Shown here piece by piece: positions 1 to 7,573 of a stretch of 40,677 nucleotides of DNA (the stretch's first letter is position 1; each line of letters starts with the position of its first letter). The position numbers were made by a program, and so were the translations under genes. This DNA is from an uncultured Dialister sp. (lineage in GTDB: Bacteria; Bacillota; Negativicutes; Veillonellales; Dialisteraceae). Under the pieces are notes generated by a model. It did no database searches. It saw only the letters and a program-made list of their open reading frames with translations, and was not told the origin of the DNA. The stretch is taken from NCBI GenBank assembly GCA_900543165.1, contig UQQQ01000012.1, positions 1 through 40,677 on the forward strand, written 5' to 3'.

Positions 1-310
1 GAATGGTAGATGGCGCAAGGATATGGCATTTTATATGCATAGCAGCCAGCTGATTGCGAAGCGAAAAGCCCAGGCAGCCTGCCTCATATCCACATTCCTC
101 ATATCCACATTCAATGTCGAACGTATCGACGGGGTTAATAGTATTCAGCTTCTTTTTCAGCCCCTCGATGAACTTTACGACTTCGTGGTAGTCTGCAGTT
201 ACCTGCGTGCTGCCAAGTATTTTGTCCTCACCTGCGATATTGGCTTCAATTGCACATAAATTGAATGTTTTGCTATGGACATCCATGCCAATTTTGATTA
301 TTCTATTCAT
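1..310 (-). CDS. IS110-family transposase, N-terminal part (runs off window)
   Basis: The minus strand reads an open frame from ATG at 310 to the window edge, 103 residues, preceded by a strong AAGGAGG. The start matches IS110/IS1111 DEDD transposases: a first catalytic Asp in IGMDVHSK (D10), then the conserved Tyr-Glu-Ala-Gly stretch (GYEAG, about residues 74-78), followed by GFSLRNQLA and a KCHILAPS segment. These enzymes have a RuvC-like DEDD domain and move DNA with a circular intermediate and, in studied members, an RNA guide. The C-terminal part with the serine-containing domain is outside the window. A perfect 15-bp tandem duplication (83-112) inserts five residues beside the Glu motif, so activity is uncertain. 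Family assignment is firm; subgroup is not. Confidence 0.88.
   Translation of the reverse strand, partial: MNRIIKIGMDVHSKTFNLCAIEANIAGEDKILGSTQVTADYHEVVKFIEGLKKKLNTINPVDTFDIECGYEECGYEAGCLGFSLRNQLAAMHIKCHILAPSTI
83..112. repeat. Perfect 15-bp tandem duplication inside transposase
   Basis: CTCATATCCACATTC occurs twice in a row (83-97, 98-112). On the coding strand this duplicates Glu-Cys-Gly-Tyr-Glu, giving two candidate catalytic Glu contexts where IS110 relatives have one. Confidence 0.95.
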
Positions 311-419
311 AGTGACCTCCTTTTGTATGCGGTAACTCCCTTTACTATGGATAATATTGCTAAACCATATTTTACGGGTAAATCCACGATGCTGCAAATG
401 TGAGGTCACTTCATATTAT
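311..419 (-). mobile_element. Upstream non-coding end of the IS110-type element
   Basis: Between the transposase start and the neighbouring interspersed repeat lie about 110 bp. They are bounded by a perfect 9-bp inverted repeat, AGTGACCTC at 311-319 and GAGGTCACT at 402-410. From about 420 the sequence is the CAAGCGAGGC repeat block also found at 3016 and 26761, which suggests the element inserted in that block and ends around 411-419. In IS110 relatives the flank upstream of the transposase can encode the bridge RNA; whether this short flank does is inference. Confidence 0.5.
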
Positions 420-522
420 CTAATTCAAGCGAGGCTTTCAACCGTAATCAAGGGGCGCTCCGCCCCACGGGCTAACCTTGAACCTTCAAAAATCATACAA
501 GACACAGCTCTGTGATTTATGG
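420..522. repeat. Interspersed repeat block fragment (GGGGCG hairpin) upstream of guaB
   Basis: The stretch starts with CAAGCGAGGCTTTCAA and carries GGGGCG-ctc-CGCCCC followed by ACGGGCTAACC. It is the right half of the interspersed block seen complete at 2949-3112. Confidence 0.7.
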
Positions 523-528
523 TATAAT
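499..528 (+). promoter_or_regulatory. Putative guaB promoter
   Basis: A perfect TATAAT lies at 523-528, with a weak AAGACA at 499-504 and an 18-bp spacer. Transcription from here would leave a leader of about 120 nt before guaB; I see no known purine-riboswitch core in it. Confidence 0.5.
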
Positions 529-655
529 GTTTTAATTGAAAAGAATGCACCTCTTTGGCAAGTGGGAGAATGCGGATCCTATGAATCTGTATGTCCCGGC
601 AGAGAGATAGACATGACATCACATAAGTAACCAAAGTTTTTGAATGGAGGCTATG

Positions 656-2113
656 ATGAGAGAAGACAAATTTGGCAAGCAGGGGCTGACTTTTGATGAC
701 GTGCTGCTGATTCCGGCACATTCGGATGTCCTTCCGCGAGACGTAGATGTACGCACCCACCTGACACAGAATGTCACACTGAATATTCCGGTCATGAGCG
801 CCGGCATGGATACCGTCACCGAAGCAGAAATGGCGATCGCCATGGCGCGTGAGGGCGGCATCGGTGTCATTCACAAGAATATGAGTATCGATGAACAGGC
901 CAGAGAAGTGAAACTGGTCAAGCGTTCGGAACACGGCATCATCGTGGATCCGATCTACCTCGCTCCGGACAATACCCTGTCGGATGCGGATGAACTGATG
1001 AACAAATACCATATTTCCGGTGTGCCGATCACAGAGAACGGCAAACTGGTCGGCATCATTACGAACCGTGATATGCGTTTCGAGACGGATCTGTCCCGTC
1101 CGATCAGCGATATCATGACTTCCAAAGGGCTGATCACCGCTCCGGAACACACCACCATGGAAGAAGCGAAACGCATCCTGCAGGCGCACCGCATCGAAAA
1201 ACTGCCGCTCGTGGACGATAACGGCCATCTGAAAGGCCTCATCACCATCCGTGATATCGAAAAGATGAGAAAATACCCAAATTCGAACAAAGACTCTGAC
1301 GGCCGCCTGAAGGTGGCTGCTGCCATCGGTGTCACTTCGGACGTGGAAGACCGCGTCGAAGCGCTTCTCGATGCCAAAGCAGATGTCCTTGTCATCGATA
1401 CCGCACATGGTCACAGCGAAGGCGTGCTGCAGACCATCCGCCGCCTGCGCAAGGCATTCCCGCATCTGGAACTCATCGCCGGCAATGTGGCGACCTATGA
1501 TGCGACCAAGGCTCTGATCGAAGCTGGCGTTTCTGCTGTCAAAGTAGGCATCGGACCTGGCTCCATCTGCACGACCCGCGTCATTGCGGGTATCGGTGTG
1601 CCGCAGATCACAGCGATCTATGACTGCGCGAAGGCAGCCGAAGGCACCGGTATCCCGATCATCGCCGACGGCGGCATCCAGTACTCCGGTGATATCGCGA
1701 AGGCCTTGGGCGCGGGCGCGTCCTGCGTCATGCTCGGCAACCTCCTCGCAGGTACGGAAGAAGCTCCTGGCGAGATGATCATTTATCAGGGCAAGAATTA
1801 CAAATCCTACCGCGGCATGGGCTCTCTGGGCGCTATGCAGGCCGGTAGCAAGGACAGATATTTCCAGCAGAATGCGAAGAAACTCGTACCGGAGGGTATC
1901 GAAGGCCGCATTCCTTACAAAGGACATGTCTCCGACGTCCTCTTCCAGCTCATCGGCGGTCTCCGTGCATCCATGGGCTACTGCGGTGCGAAGGACATCA
2001 AGGCCATGAATGAAGACACCCAGTTTATTCAGATTACCGGCGCAGGTCTGCGTGAAAGCCATCCGCATGATGTCAGCATCACCAAGGAAGCACCGAACTA
2101 CAGCGTAAAATGA
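656..2113 (+). CDS. guaB: Inosine-5'-monophosphate dehydrogenase
   Basis: Catalyses the NAD-dependent oxidation of IMP to XMP, the committed step to GTP, in the cytosol. The protein is 485 residues from the chosen start, the usual IMPDH length. It has an N-terminal TIM-barrel strand (LTFDDVLLIPAHS), a pair of CBS domains at about residues 90-200, the catalytic-loop cysteine in GIGPGSICTTRV, the phosphate-binding MGSLGAM segment and the mobile flap EGIEGRIPYKG. The start is set at 656 because GGAGG at 646-650 gives good spacing to this ATG; the ATG at 644 overlaps the ribosome site and the one at 653 is only 2 nt away. The stop overlaps the start of the next gene, so the two are probably translated together. 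Confidence 0.97.
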   Translation: MREDKFGKQGLTFDDVLLIPAHSDVLPRDVDVRTHLTQNVTLNIPVMSAGMDTVTEAEMAIAMAREGGIGVIHKNMSIDEQAREVKLVKRSEHGIIVDPIYLAPDNTLSDADELMNKYHISGVPITENGKLVGIITNRDMRFETDLSRPISDIMTSKGLITAPEHTTMEEAKRILQAHRIEKLPLVDDNGHLKGLITIRDIEKMRKYPNSNKDSDGRLKVAAAIGVTSDVEDRVEALLDAKADVLVIDTAHGHSEGVLQTIRRLRKAFPHLELIAGNVATYDATKALIEAGVSAVKVGIGPGSICTTRVIAGIGVPQITAIYDCAKAAEGTGIPIIADGGIQYSGDIAKALGAGASCVMLGNLLAGTEEAPGEMIIYQGKNYKSYRGMGSLGAMQAGSKDRYFQQNAKKLVPEGIEGRIPYKGHVSDVLFQLIGGLRASMGYCGAKDIKAMNEDTQFIQITGAGLRESHPHDVSITKEAPNYSVK

Positions 2114-2856
2114 TAGATATAGAAAAATCCTCGCACAATGTGATGGACGTCACGGTCTATGCACTCACCATGCAGGAAGTCCTCCGGTGGGCGAAAGAAG
2201 GGATCGAGGATGAAAACCCCCGACTCATTGCTACAGCCAATGCAGAAATGATCATGCAGGCGCAGGAAGACAAGGAGCTCGGGCACATCCTGAATCATGC
2301 CGATCTCGTCGTTCCAGACGGTGCCGGCGTGCTCTGGGCGGGAGAAACGCTCGGCACTCCCTTCCCGGAACGCGTGACCGGAGCCGACCTCTCTGTCGAG
2401 CTTCTGAAAATCGCATCCGAAGAAGGCTGGCCCGTCTATTTCTTAGGCGGTGCTCCCGGCGTCGCCCAGAAAGCCGCTGACCGTTTCCAAAAGGAGCATG
2501 GAAAAATCCAGCTCGTGGGCTGCCATGACGGCTACTTCGACGAGGAAGAAGAAAAGAAAATCATCAAAGACATCCAGAAAAGCGGAGCTAAGCTCCTCCT
2601 GGTAGGCCTCGGCGTCCCGAAGCAGGAGAAATGGCTCTATCGTCATAAGGACGAGCTCGGATCCGTGCTGGCTATGGGTATCGGCGGCGTCTTCGATGTC
2701 ATGAGTGGAAATCTGAAACGCGCCCCGCTCTGGATGCAGAAGAACCGTCTTGAATGGGCGTATCGTCTCTACCTGCAGCCCTCCCGCATCGGGCGCATGA
2801 TGGCCATCCCGAAATTCATGATAGCCGTCAAGAAGTGGAAGAGGGAGAGAAAGTAA
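2110..2856 (+). CDS. WecG/TagA/CpsF-family glycosyltransferase (GT26)
   Basis: Likely transfers an N-acetyl-mannosamine-type sugar from a UDP donor to an undecaprenyl-linked acceptor at the inner face of the membrane, for a cell-surface polysaccharide. The 248-residue length and the motif series are typical of the family: ATANAEMIMQAQ, ADLVVPDGAGVLWAG (with the catalytic-region Asp), FLGGAPGVAQKAA, GCHDGYF, LLVGLGVPKQEKW, and the C-terminal Arg-rich RLEWAYRLYLQPSRIGRM that contacts the membrane. It begins inside the guaB stop (ATGA), so it is translationally coupled to guaB. Substrate specificity cannot be read from sequence. Confidence 0.93.
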   Translation: MIDIEKSSHNVMDVTVYALTMQEVLRWAKEGIEDENPRLIATANAEMIMQAQEDKELGHILNHADLVVPDGAGVLWAGETLGTPFPERVTGADLSVELLKIASEEGWPVYFLGGAPGVAQKAADRFQKEHGKIQLVGCHDGYFDEEEEKKIIKDIQKSGAKLLLVGLGVPKQEKWLYRHKDELGSVLAMGIGGVFDVMSGNLKRAPLWMQKNRLEWAYRLYLQPSRIGRMMAIPKFMIAVKKWKRERK

Positions 2857-3121
2857 TGAGGGATTAGGGATTAGAAATCTCAAGTGACTAGTGACTAGGG
2901 ATTAGTAGCTAGGAATTAGGTTTGCGATACGAGAAAACCGCTAGTTTCAAACCTCCGCGGCGCTTCCATGGCTTTATGCGCCGCACCACCATTTCTCATT
3001 TCTCATTGCTCATTCAATCGAGGCTTTCAAACGTAATCAAGGGGCGGCACGCCCCACGGGGCTAACCCTGAACCCTGAACCTTTAACCCTTAACCCTTAA
3101 ACCTTAAACCCAACATATTGA
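2857..3121. repeat. Composite interspersed repeat (heptads, two-hairpin block, heptads)
   Basis: From 2876 there are degenerate heptads (GTGACTA, GGGATTA, GTAGCTA, GGAATTA). Then comes the two-hairpin block: GCGGCGC 2957-2963 pairs with GCGCCGC 2978-2984, then CACCATTTCTCATTTCTCAT, TCGAGGCTTTCAAACG, and GGGGCG-gca-CGCCCC. It ends in AACCCTG/AACCCTT-type heptads up to 3112. There is no gene here; the hairpins may end wecG transcription. Confidence 0.8.
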
Positions 3122-3135
3122 TTTAGGAGTCAGTG

Positions 3136-3783
3136 ATGCTGAAAAAACCAATCATTCTGCCGGAAGGATACCCTTTTATCATCGTGGCACTCCTTCTTGG
3201 CGTGGTCGGACTCTGGATGAAATGGTACTATGCCGCTGTCGTGCCTTTTGTGCTTGCGGTATACTTCACCTATTTCTTCCGCTGCCCTCCCAGAAATGAT
3301 AAAATCACTCCGGGTGATGATGTCCTCGTCTCTCCGGCGGACGGCACCGTCGTGGACGTGTGCCATGACGCGAAGGAAGACATGTTTCTGGGACAGACCT
3401 GTCATAAAATCACCATTTTCCTTTCCATCTTCGACGTACACTGCAACCGCAGCCCGATGGAAGGAAAGATCACCTACCAGTCCTATACGCAGGGTAAATT
3501 CCTGCCGGCGTATGAGGAAGGGGTGGGCTTTGAAAATGAACGCGGTGCCATCGGGATCACGGGCAAGAACCGATCCATCCTGGTCATCCTCATCGCGGGG
3601 ATACTGGCACGACGCGTCGTTTCCTGGAAAAATCTGGGAGACAGCCTGAAAAAAGGCGAACTCTACGGCATGATCAAATTCGGCTCCTGCACGGAGCTCT
3701 ACATCCCGGGAGATTGTGAGATCTGCGTCAAAAAAGGCGACAAAGTACGCGGCGGCCTGACCGTCGTAGGGAGGCTGAAATAA
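3136..3783 (+). CDS. psd: Phosphatidylserine decarboxylase, short (PSD-A) type
   Basis: Decarboxylates phosphatidylserine to phosphatidylethanolamine at the membrane. The product has 215 residues with one or two N-terminal membrane segments (about residues 9-46), then the hydrophilic domain with VSPADGTVVDV and the His in IFDVHCNRSP. The self-cleavage site is the Gly-Ser in KFGSCTELYIP near the C-terminus; the Ser would become the pyruvoyl group of the small subunit. ATG 3136 is preferred over GTG 3133 because TAGGAG at 3124-3129 is 6 nt upstream of it. pssA follows after one base, so substrate-making and substrate-using enzymes are co-transcribed. Confidence 0.95.
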   Translation: MLKKPIILPEGYPFIIVALLLGVVGLWMKWYYAAVVPFVLAVYFTYFFRCPPRNDKITPGDDVLVSPADGTVVDVCHDAKEDMFLGQTCHKITIFLSIFDVHCNRSPMEGKITYQSYTQGKFLPAYEEGVGFENERGAIGITGKNRSILVILIAGILARRVVSWKNLGDSLKKGELYGMIKFGSCTELYIPGDCEICVKKGDKVRGGLTVVGRLK

Positions 3784-3784
3784 G

Positions 3785-4510
3785 TTGAATAAATCTTGGA
3801 TTGCCAATGGAGTCACAGCGGCCAATGCATTCTTTGGCGGCTTATCCATAATGATGTCTATCGAAGGTCACTGCGACCTCGCAGCGATTTTCATACTGAT
3901 CGCGATGGTGGCCGATGCGCTGGACGGGAGAGTCGCCCGTGCGCTGCACACCGCCGGCCCCATGGGCGTCGAGCTCGACTCCCTCTCCGATGATATTTCC
4001 TTCGGCATCGCAGCCGGCGCGCTCATTTACTCCTACCAGCTCCATGAGCTTGGCTGGGTGGGCATCATTCCCTGCGCCCTCCTCGGTACCTTCTGTGCCT
4101 TCCGTCTGGCACGCTTCAATGTGAAGGTCACATCCGTTCATGGCTACTTCGAAGGACTGCCCTGCCCGACGACCGGCGTCATCATTTCCGCTTACGTGCT
4201 CTCCGGTGCGAAAGTCTGGAACTGGCTCATCGTCCTCTGGGTCCTTCTGCTCGCATTCCTCATGGTGAGTGAGATCCACTACCCGGATAACAAAGGCGCA
4301 AGCGCAGACCAGCTGCATGTGCCCGCGGTGCTGATCTGCCTTGCCTTCTTCGTCATCGCGACCATCTTCTACTGGCCGATCTGGGCGGCTGCCATCTGCG
4401 CTGCCTACATCCTCTTCGGCATGATGAATACCTACCTCAACCGCAGAAAAGGCGAACGGAAAGCTATCAGAAGAAAACAGAAAAGAGCACCTGAGGACAT
4501 CGAACAATGA
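3785..4510 (+). CDS. pssA: CDP-diacylglycerol-serine O-phosphatidyltransferase
   Basis: Makes phosphatidylserine from CDP-diacylglycerol and serine, feeding Psd just upstream. The 241-residue integral membrane protein shows the full CDP-alcohol phosphotransferase signature near its N-terminus, DGRVAR followed by GVELDSLSDD (form DG-x2-AR-x8-G-x3-D-x3-D), and about six to eight hydrophobic segments, then a basic C-terminal tail. Translation starts at TTG 3785, with GGGAGG at 3769-3774 and no nearby ATG that keeps the N-terminal membrane segment. Its stop overlaps the start of the glycosyltransferase gene. Confidence 0.95.
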   Translation: MNKSWIANGVTAANAFFGGLSIMMSIEGHCDLAAIFILIAMVADALDGRVARALHTAGPMGVELDSLSDDISFGIAAGALIYSYQLHELGWVGIIPCALLGTFCAFRLARFNVKVTSVHGYFEGLPCPTTGVIISAYVLSGAKVWNWLIVLWVLLLAFLMVSEIHYPDNKGASADQLHVPAVLICLAFFVIATIFYWPIWAAAICAAYILFGMMNTYLNRRKGERKAIRRKQKRAPEDIEQ

Positions 4511-5766
4511 ACCACTACCTCGATATAATCATGTTTCCGATACAGATCATCGTTGGGATTTTTACCATCTACTATACGGTGATCGCATTATTCGGCATGT
4601 GGCATCGAAAAGAAACGAATCTGGCTGCCCCGAAGAGCCGCTTCGCTATCGTCGTACCGGCGCACAACGAAGCCATGGTCCTGGGGGATCTGCTGGACAA
4701 CCTTCGCATCCTGAAATATCCGAAAGAACTCTATGACGTCTTCGTCATCGCAGACAACTGCACCGACAATACCGCTGACATCGCGCGCGCCCATGGCGCT
4801 CACGTCTTCGAAAGAGAAAACAAGGAACTCGTCGGCAAAGGCTATGCCATGGACTGGGTCTTCCCGAAGATCTTTGCACTGGATAAAAAATATGACGCTT
4901 TCTGCGTCTTCGACTCCGACAACCTCGTCCATCTGGACTTCCTTGCCGTCATGAACAATCGTCTTCTCAAAGGACAGAAAGTCCTGCAGGGCTACCTCTC
5001 CGCGAAGAATCCGACCGACACCTGGGTCTCCGGCACCTTCGCCATCGCCTTTTGGACCATCAACCACCTCTGGCATCTCGGCAAGTACAATATGGGCCTC
5101 TCCACCTGTCTTGGCGGCACCGGCATGTGCATCGCTTCCGATATCGTCAAGAAATACGGCTGGGGCTGTGACTGCCTGACCGAAGACATGGAATTCGCCA
5201 TGAAATGCCTCTCTCACGGCATCCGCACCTGCTGGGTACATGACGCCATCATTTATGATGAGAAGCCACTCTCCTTCATGGCCTCCTGCCGCCAGAGAAA
5301 ACGCTGGGCGCAGGGCCAGTTCGACTGCTCCGAGCGCTACATCCCGATCCTTTGGAAAGAAGGATGGAAACGTCACAGCATCGTCATCTTAGACGGCATC
5401 ATGCAGCTCCTGCAGAACTACTTCCTCCTCGTCTCCACCTTCTACCTTCTGATGACCTACATCAATATGTTCTACCCCTGCTTTACGGTCATCCTCTACA
5501 ACGATGTGCTGGTGCCGCACCAGTTCTGGGCGATCTTGGGATTCATCCAGTCCGTCGTCCCATTGATCGTTCTTCTTCAGATCAAGGTGCCCTGGAAGAT
5601 CTACCTCTACTGGCTCATCTATCCTGTCTTTATGTACTCCTGGATCCCCGTCACCATCCTCGGATGGAAGGATCGCCATGAGAAAGGCTGGGTACATACC
5701 ATTCACACCAGAAGCATGCACTTCGAGCAGGCCAGCCTCACCAGAAAGAAAGAAATCGACTCTTGA
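4507..5766 (+). CDS. Membrane glycosyltransferase, family GT2
   Basis: A 419-residue protein with an N-terminal membrane helix (about residues 9-30), a cytosolic GT-A domain and about three C-terminal membrane helices. GT-A motifs are clear: AIVVPAHNEA, DNCTDNT, the metal-binding FDSDN, the acceptor-side CLTEDMEF and the QRKRWAQGQ (QxxRW-like) motif, as in processive or polyprenyl-linked GT2 enzymes. It overlaps pssA by 4 nt and is followed by a strong terminator, so psd-pssA-GT2 is one operon. This suggests a glycolipid or surface-glycan role tied to phospholipid synthesis, but the acceptor and sugar are unknown. Confidence 0.9.
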   Translation: MNHYLDIIMFPIQIIVGIFTIYYTVIALFGMWHRKETNLAAPKSRFAIVVPAHNEAMVLGDLLDNLRILKYPKELYDVFVIADNCTDNTADIARAHGAHVFERENKELVGKGYAMDWVFPKIFALDKKYDAFCVFDSDNLVHLDFLAVMNNRLLKGQKVLQGYLSAKNPTDTWVSGTFAIAFWTINHLWHLGKYNMGLSTCLGGTGMCIASDIVKKYGWGCDCLTEDMEFAMKCLSHGIRTCWVHDAIIYDEKPLSFMASCRQRKRWAQGQFDCSERYIPILWKEGWKRHSIVILDGIMQLLQNYFLLVSTFYLLMTYINMFYPCFTVILYNDVLVPHQFWAILGFIQSVVPLIVLLQIKVPWKIYLYWLIYPVFMYSWIPVTILGWKDRHEKGWVHTIHTRSMHFEQASLTRKKEIDS

Positions 5767-5776
5767 AACTAAGCCC

Positions 5777-5809
5777 AAGAACCACGGCACGCGCCGTGGT
5801 TCTTTTTTG
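5777..5809 (+). terminator. Rho-independent terminator after GT2 gene
   Basis: Perfect 12-bp stem AAGAACCACGGC (5777-5788) with GCCGTGGTTCTT (5793-5804), a 4-nt loop and a T run. Confidence 0.93.
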
Positions 5810-6059
5810 TTGCTTGACGCTGACTAGTGGCTGGGGACTGGACGTCATCCTGCGCGGACGAAAACGGCGTATGTGCGATAGCCGCATGTGGAACAAGCGT
5901 CGAAGGATTTTGCGATGAATATTGCTTGCTGCCTGCTTGATAGAAAATCGAGAAAATATGTAAAATCAACATTTGAAAACTTTGGAAAATATGCATTTTA
6001 AAAGAAATAAAACTATGACGCCTTTTTTATAAATGACGGAGATCACTGTTTCCCTTCCA
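5810..6059. other. Non-coding stretch with heptad fragment, AT-rich
   Basis: It begins with heptad-like CTAGTGGCTGGGGACTGG, followed by AT-rich DNA with several TTGAAA- and TATAAA-like boxes. No credible gene is seen; it may hold the promoter of the RNA candidate downstream. Confidence 0.5.
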
Positions 6060-6470
6060 TCCTTTTTATCCAAAACCGTGTAAAGTCCAAAACTTCCACG
6101 ATAGTATTTTATGGAGAGAGGAAAATCCTCCCGGGAGCCGAAATCTCCTCCACACTCCTACGTGCACAAACCTATAGGAAAGGAGAGCGGAGAGGGCTGG
6201 CGGCGGATCCGATTTCCCTCCTCCCGCCAGAAGGCGTGCTAGCCGCCGGAAAGCGTAAGCCATACAAATACATAAAGACGCAGTGAGCAAAGAAAGATCT
6301 CATGCAGAATTCGCCTCCACGACAAACCCTAGAGCGAAGTTTAGTCGTACCTGTACGACATGAACCGTGAAATGCGCTGGTGCCAGATTGCAGGGAATGC
6401 CTCTATGGATACTTACGAATGCTTGCTGCGCCTTTGTGATGCAATGCCCTTCGTTCACAAAGGGCATTTT
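6060..6470 (+). ncRNA. Candidate structured non-coding RNA, class unknown
   Basis: About 400 nt without a credible reading frame on either strand, GC-rich after an AT-rich lead-in, and closed by a terminator-like hairpin at 6443-6468. Local stems are evident: GAGGA-aaa-TCCTC, GGGAG...CTCC, CTGGCGG pairing with CCGCCAG, GTCGTA-cctg-TACGAC. I compared it from memory with RNase P RNA, 6S, SRP RNA and common riboswitches and found no match to their conserved cores. Exact ends, strand and class are unproven; the plus strand is favoured by the hairpin at its 3' end. Confidence 0.35.
6443..6470 (+). terminator. Terminator-like hairpin ending the RNA candidate
   Basis: AATGCCCTT (6443-6451) pairs with AAGGGCATT (6460-6468), followed by a short T run (TTTT, 6467-6470). 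Nothing with a reading frame lies within 670 bp upstream. Confidence 0.6.
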
Positions 6471-6519
6471 CGCATTTCTCATAATGGCCCGTGAATTTTT
6501 TTCCCTATCATTTCATAAA

Positions 6520-6552
6520 TTGACATTTCATGTCTAACCCACCTGCTATACT
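6520..6552 (+). promoter_or_regulatory. Possible promoter of the papain-like gene
   Basis: TTGACA at 6520-6525 and TATACT at 6547-6552. The 21-bp spacer is too long for a standard promoter, so the pairing of the two boxes is doubtful. Confidence 0.3.
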
Positions 6553-6573
6553 ATAGACAAGGGAGGGATCTTG

Positions 6574-7461
6574 ATGTATCGAAAGAGAATAGAAAGAACG
6601 AATTGGAAAATGCAGAATGTGAATCCGCAGGAGAAAGACTGCGATGACTGCGTCTTTCGGGCCATTGCCGGAGGCACGGGGATTTCATGGAAAGACACCT
6701 TCGCCGGACTGTGCCAGACGGGCCTTTCTTTGCATGCCATGCCGGACTATCCGATCGTCTTCCGCAAATATCTGAAGGAAATCGGAGCCCGCTACGTGTA
6801 TAAGTCCGCCCAAGCGCACGCCCATACCGAGGACGAAGCCAGCACGGCAGACATGACCGCGGGAGAATTTATCCGGCAGCATCCGAAAGGAAACTACGTC
6901 CTCCGCCTTTGGTGGCACGTCACCTGCGCGCGGGAGGGTTTCCTCTATGACACATGGGACGCGAGCAGCGAAAAACTGCTCGAAGCGTGGGAGATCCCGC
7001 CGGACATCGCGTCCGCGCCGCGCCCCTCCGCCCCATGGCTCTACGAAAGAAGCGAGCGCCGCCTCGCTCCTTTGGAAGACATCGACGTCGTCGCGGGCCA
7101 GACTTTTCTTTTTAGAAATCCAAGTCCCGTAAACCGCAGAAGTCAGGACAGCTTCGTCCGTGTCATCGCCCTCGCCGAAGGCAGGACATGGGAAGAGGCT
7201 TATCAGGATCTCTGCCGCCAAGCCCTCTCTCAGTGTGATAATCCGCAGTTTACGTCCGTCGCGGCATCCTACCTTAGCCGCTATTGCCAGTATTTCACGC
7301 GTGGAAAGACGCCGGTAAAAGAATTTCTCGCCTCTCATCCGTCCGGTGCCTGGGTGCTTCAGCTCGGCAAAGGCTGGGCGAGTGCGGTGGTGGATGGCGT
7401 GCTGATGGATACGAGAAATTATATCAATAAGCCGATCGAGGTCGCATGGCGACTGCGTTGA
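6574..7461 (+). CDS. Tandem papain-like (cysteine-protease-fold) protein, second copy degenerate
   Basis: Unnamed 295-residue cytosolic protein without signal peptide. Two similar halves are visible. The N-terminal copy has Cys26 in DDCVFRAIAGGTGISW, then an amphipathic segment, TAGEFIRQHPKGNYVL, His115 in LWWHV and Asp126 in YDTWD, which looks like a Cys-His-Asp catalytic order. The C-terminal copy repeats the pattern (DSFVRVIALAEGRTWEEAY, TPVKEFLASHPSGAWVLQL, VLMDTRNY) but has Ser193 for Cys and no His at the matching place. The likely reading is a hydrolase or peptide-bond enzyme with an inactive partner domain. The start at 6574 follows GGGAGGG at 6561-6567. No function can be assigned. 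Confidence 0.72.
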   Translation: MYRKRIERTNWKMQNVNPQEKDCDDCVFRAIAGGTGISWKDTFAGLCQTGLSLHAMPDYPIVFRKYLKEIGARYVYKSAQAHAHTEDEASTADMTAGEFIRQHPKGNYVLRLWWHVTCAREGFLYDTWDASSEKLLEAWEIPPDIASAPRPSAPWLYERSERRLAPLEDIDVVAGQTFLFRNPSPVNRRSQDSFVRVIALAEGRTWEEAYQDLCRQALSQCDNPQFTSVAASYLSRYCQYFTRGKTPVKEFLASHPSGAWVLQLGKGWASAVVDGVLMDTRNYINKPIEVAWRLR

Positions 7462-7472
7462 GCGGCGAATTT

Positions 7473-7506
7473 CAAACCCACTCCGGATTTTTTTGGAGTG
7501 GGTTTG
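7473..7506 (+). terminator. Hairpin terminator after the papain-like gene
   Basis: CAAACCCACTCC (7473-7484) pairs perfectly with GGAGTGGGTTTG (7495-7506). The T run lies in the loop and the downstream tract is weak. Confidence 0.6.
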
Positions 7507-7573
7507 TATTATTCCTTAGTGTAAAATTTTACTCGGCAGGGAAATTTTTCCAGAAACCATCCATATTTACTCT

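Noticed and set aside
644..655. Earlier guaB starts at 644 and 653
   Set aside because: ATG 644 lies on top of GGAGG and 653 is only 2 nt from it; 656 has proper spacing.
425..2068. Long open frame antisense to guaB (547 residues)
   Set aside because: It is a shadow of the GC-rich guaB codons, has no ribosome site, and its composition (His/Arg/Asp-rich) is typical of antisense translation.
6060..6470. RNase P RNA, 6S RNA or SRP RNA
   Set aside because: The conserved cores I know for these RNAs (for example GAGGAAAGTCCGGGC in RNase P) are not present.
6066..6482. Two short minus-strand frames in the gap before the papain-like gene
   Set aside because: No ribosome sites, no recognisable domain; they cross the hairpin-rich stretch that I read as a possible RNA.
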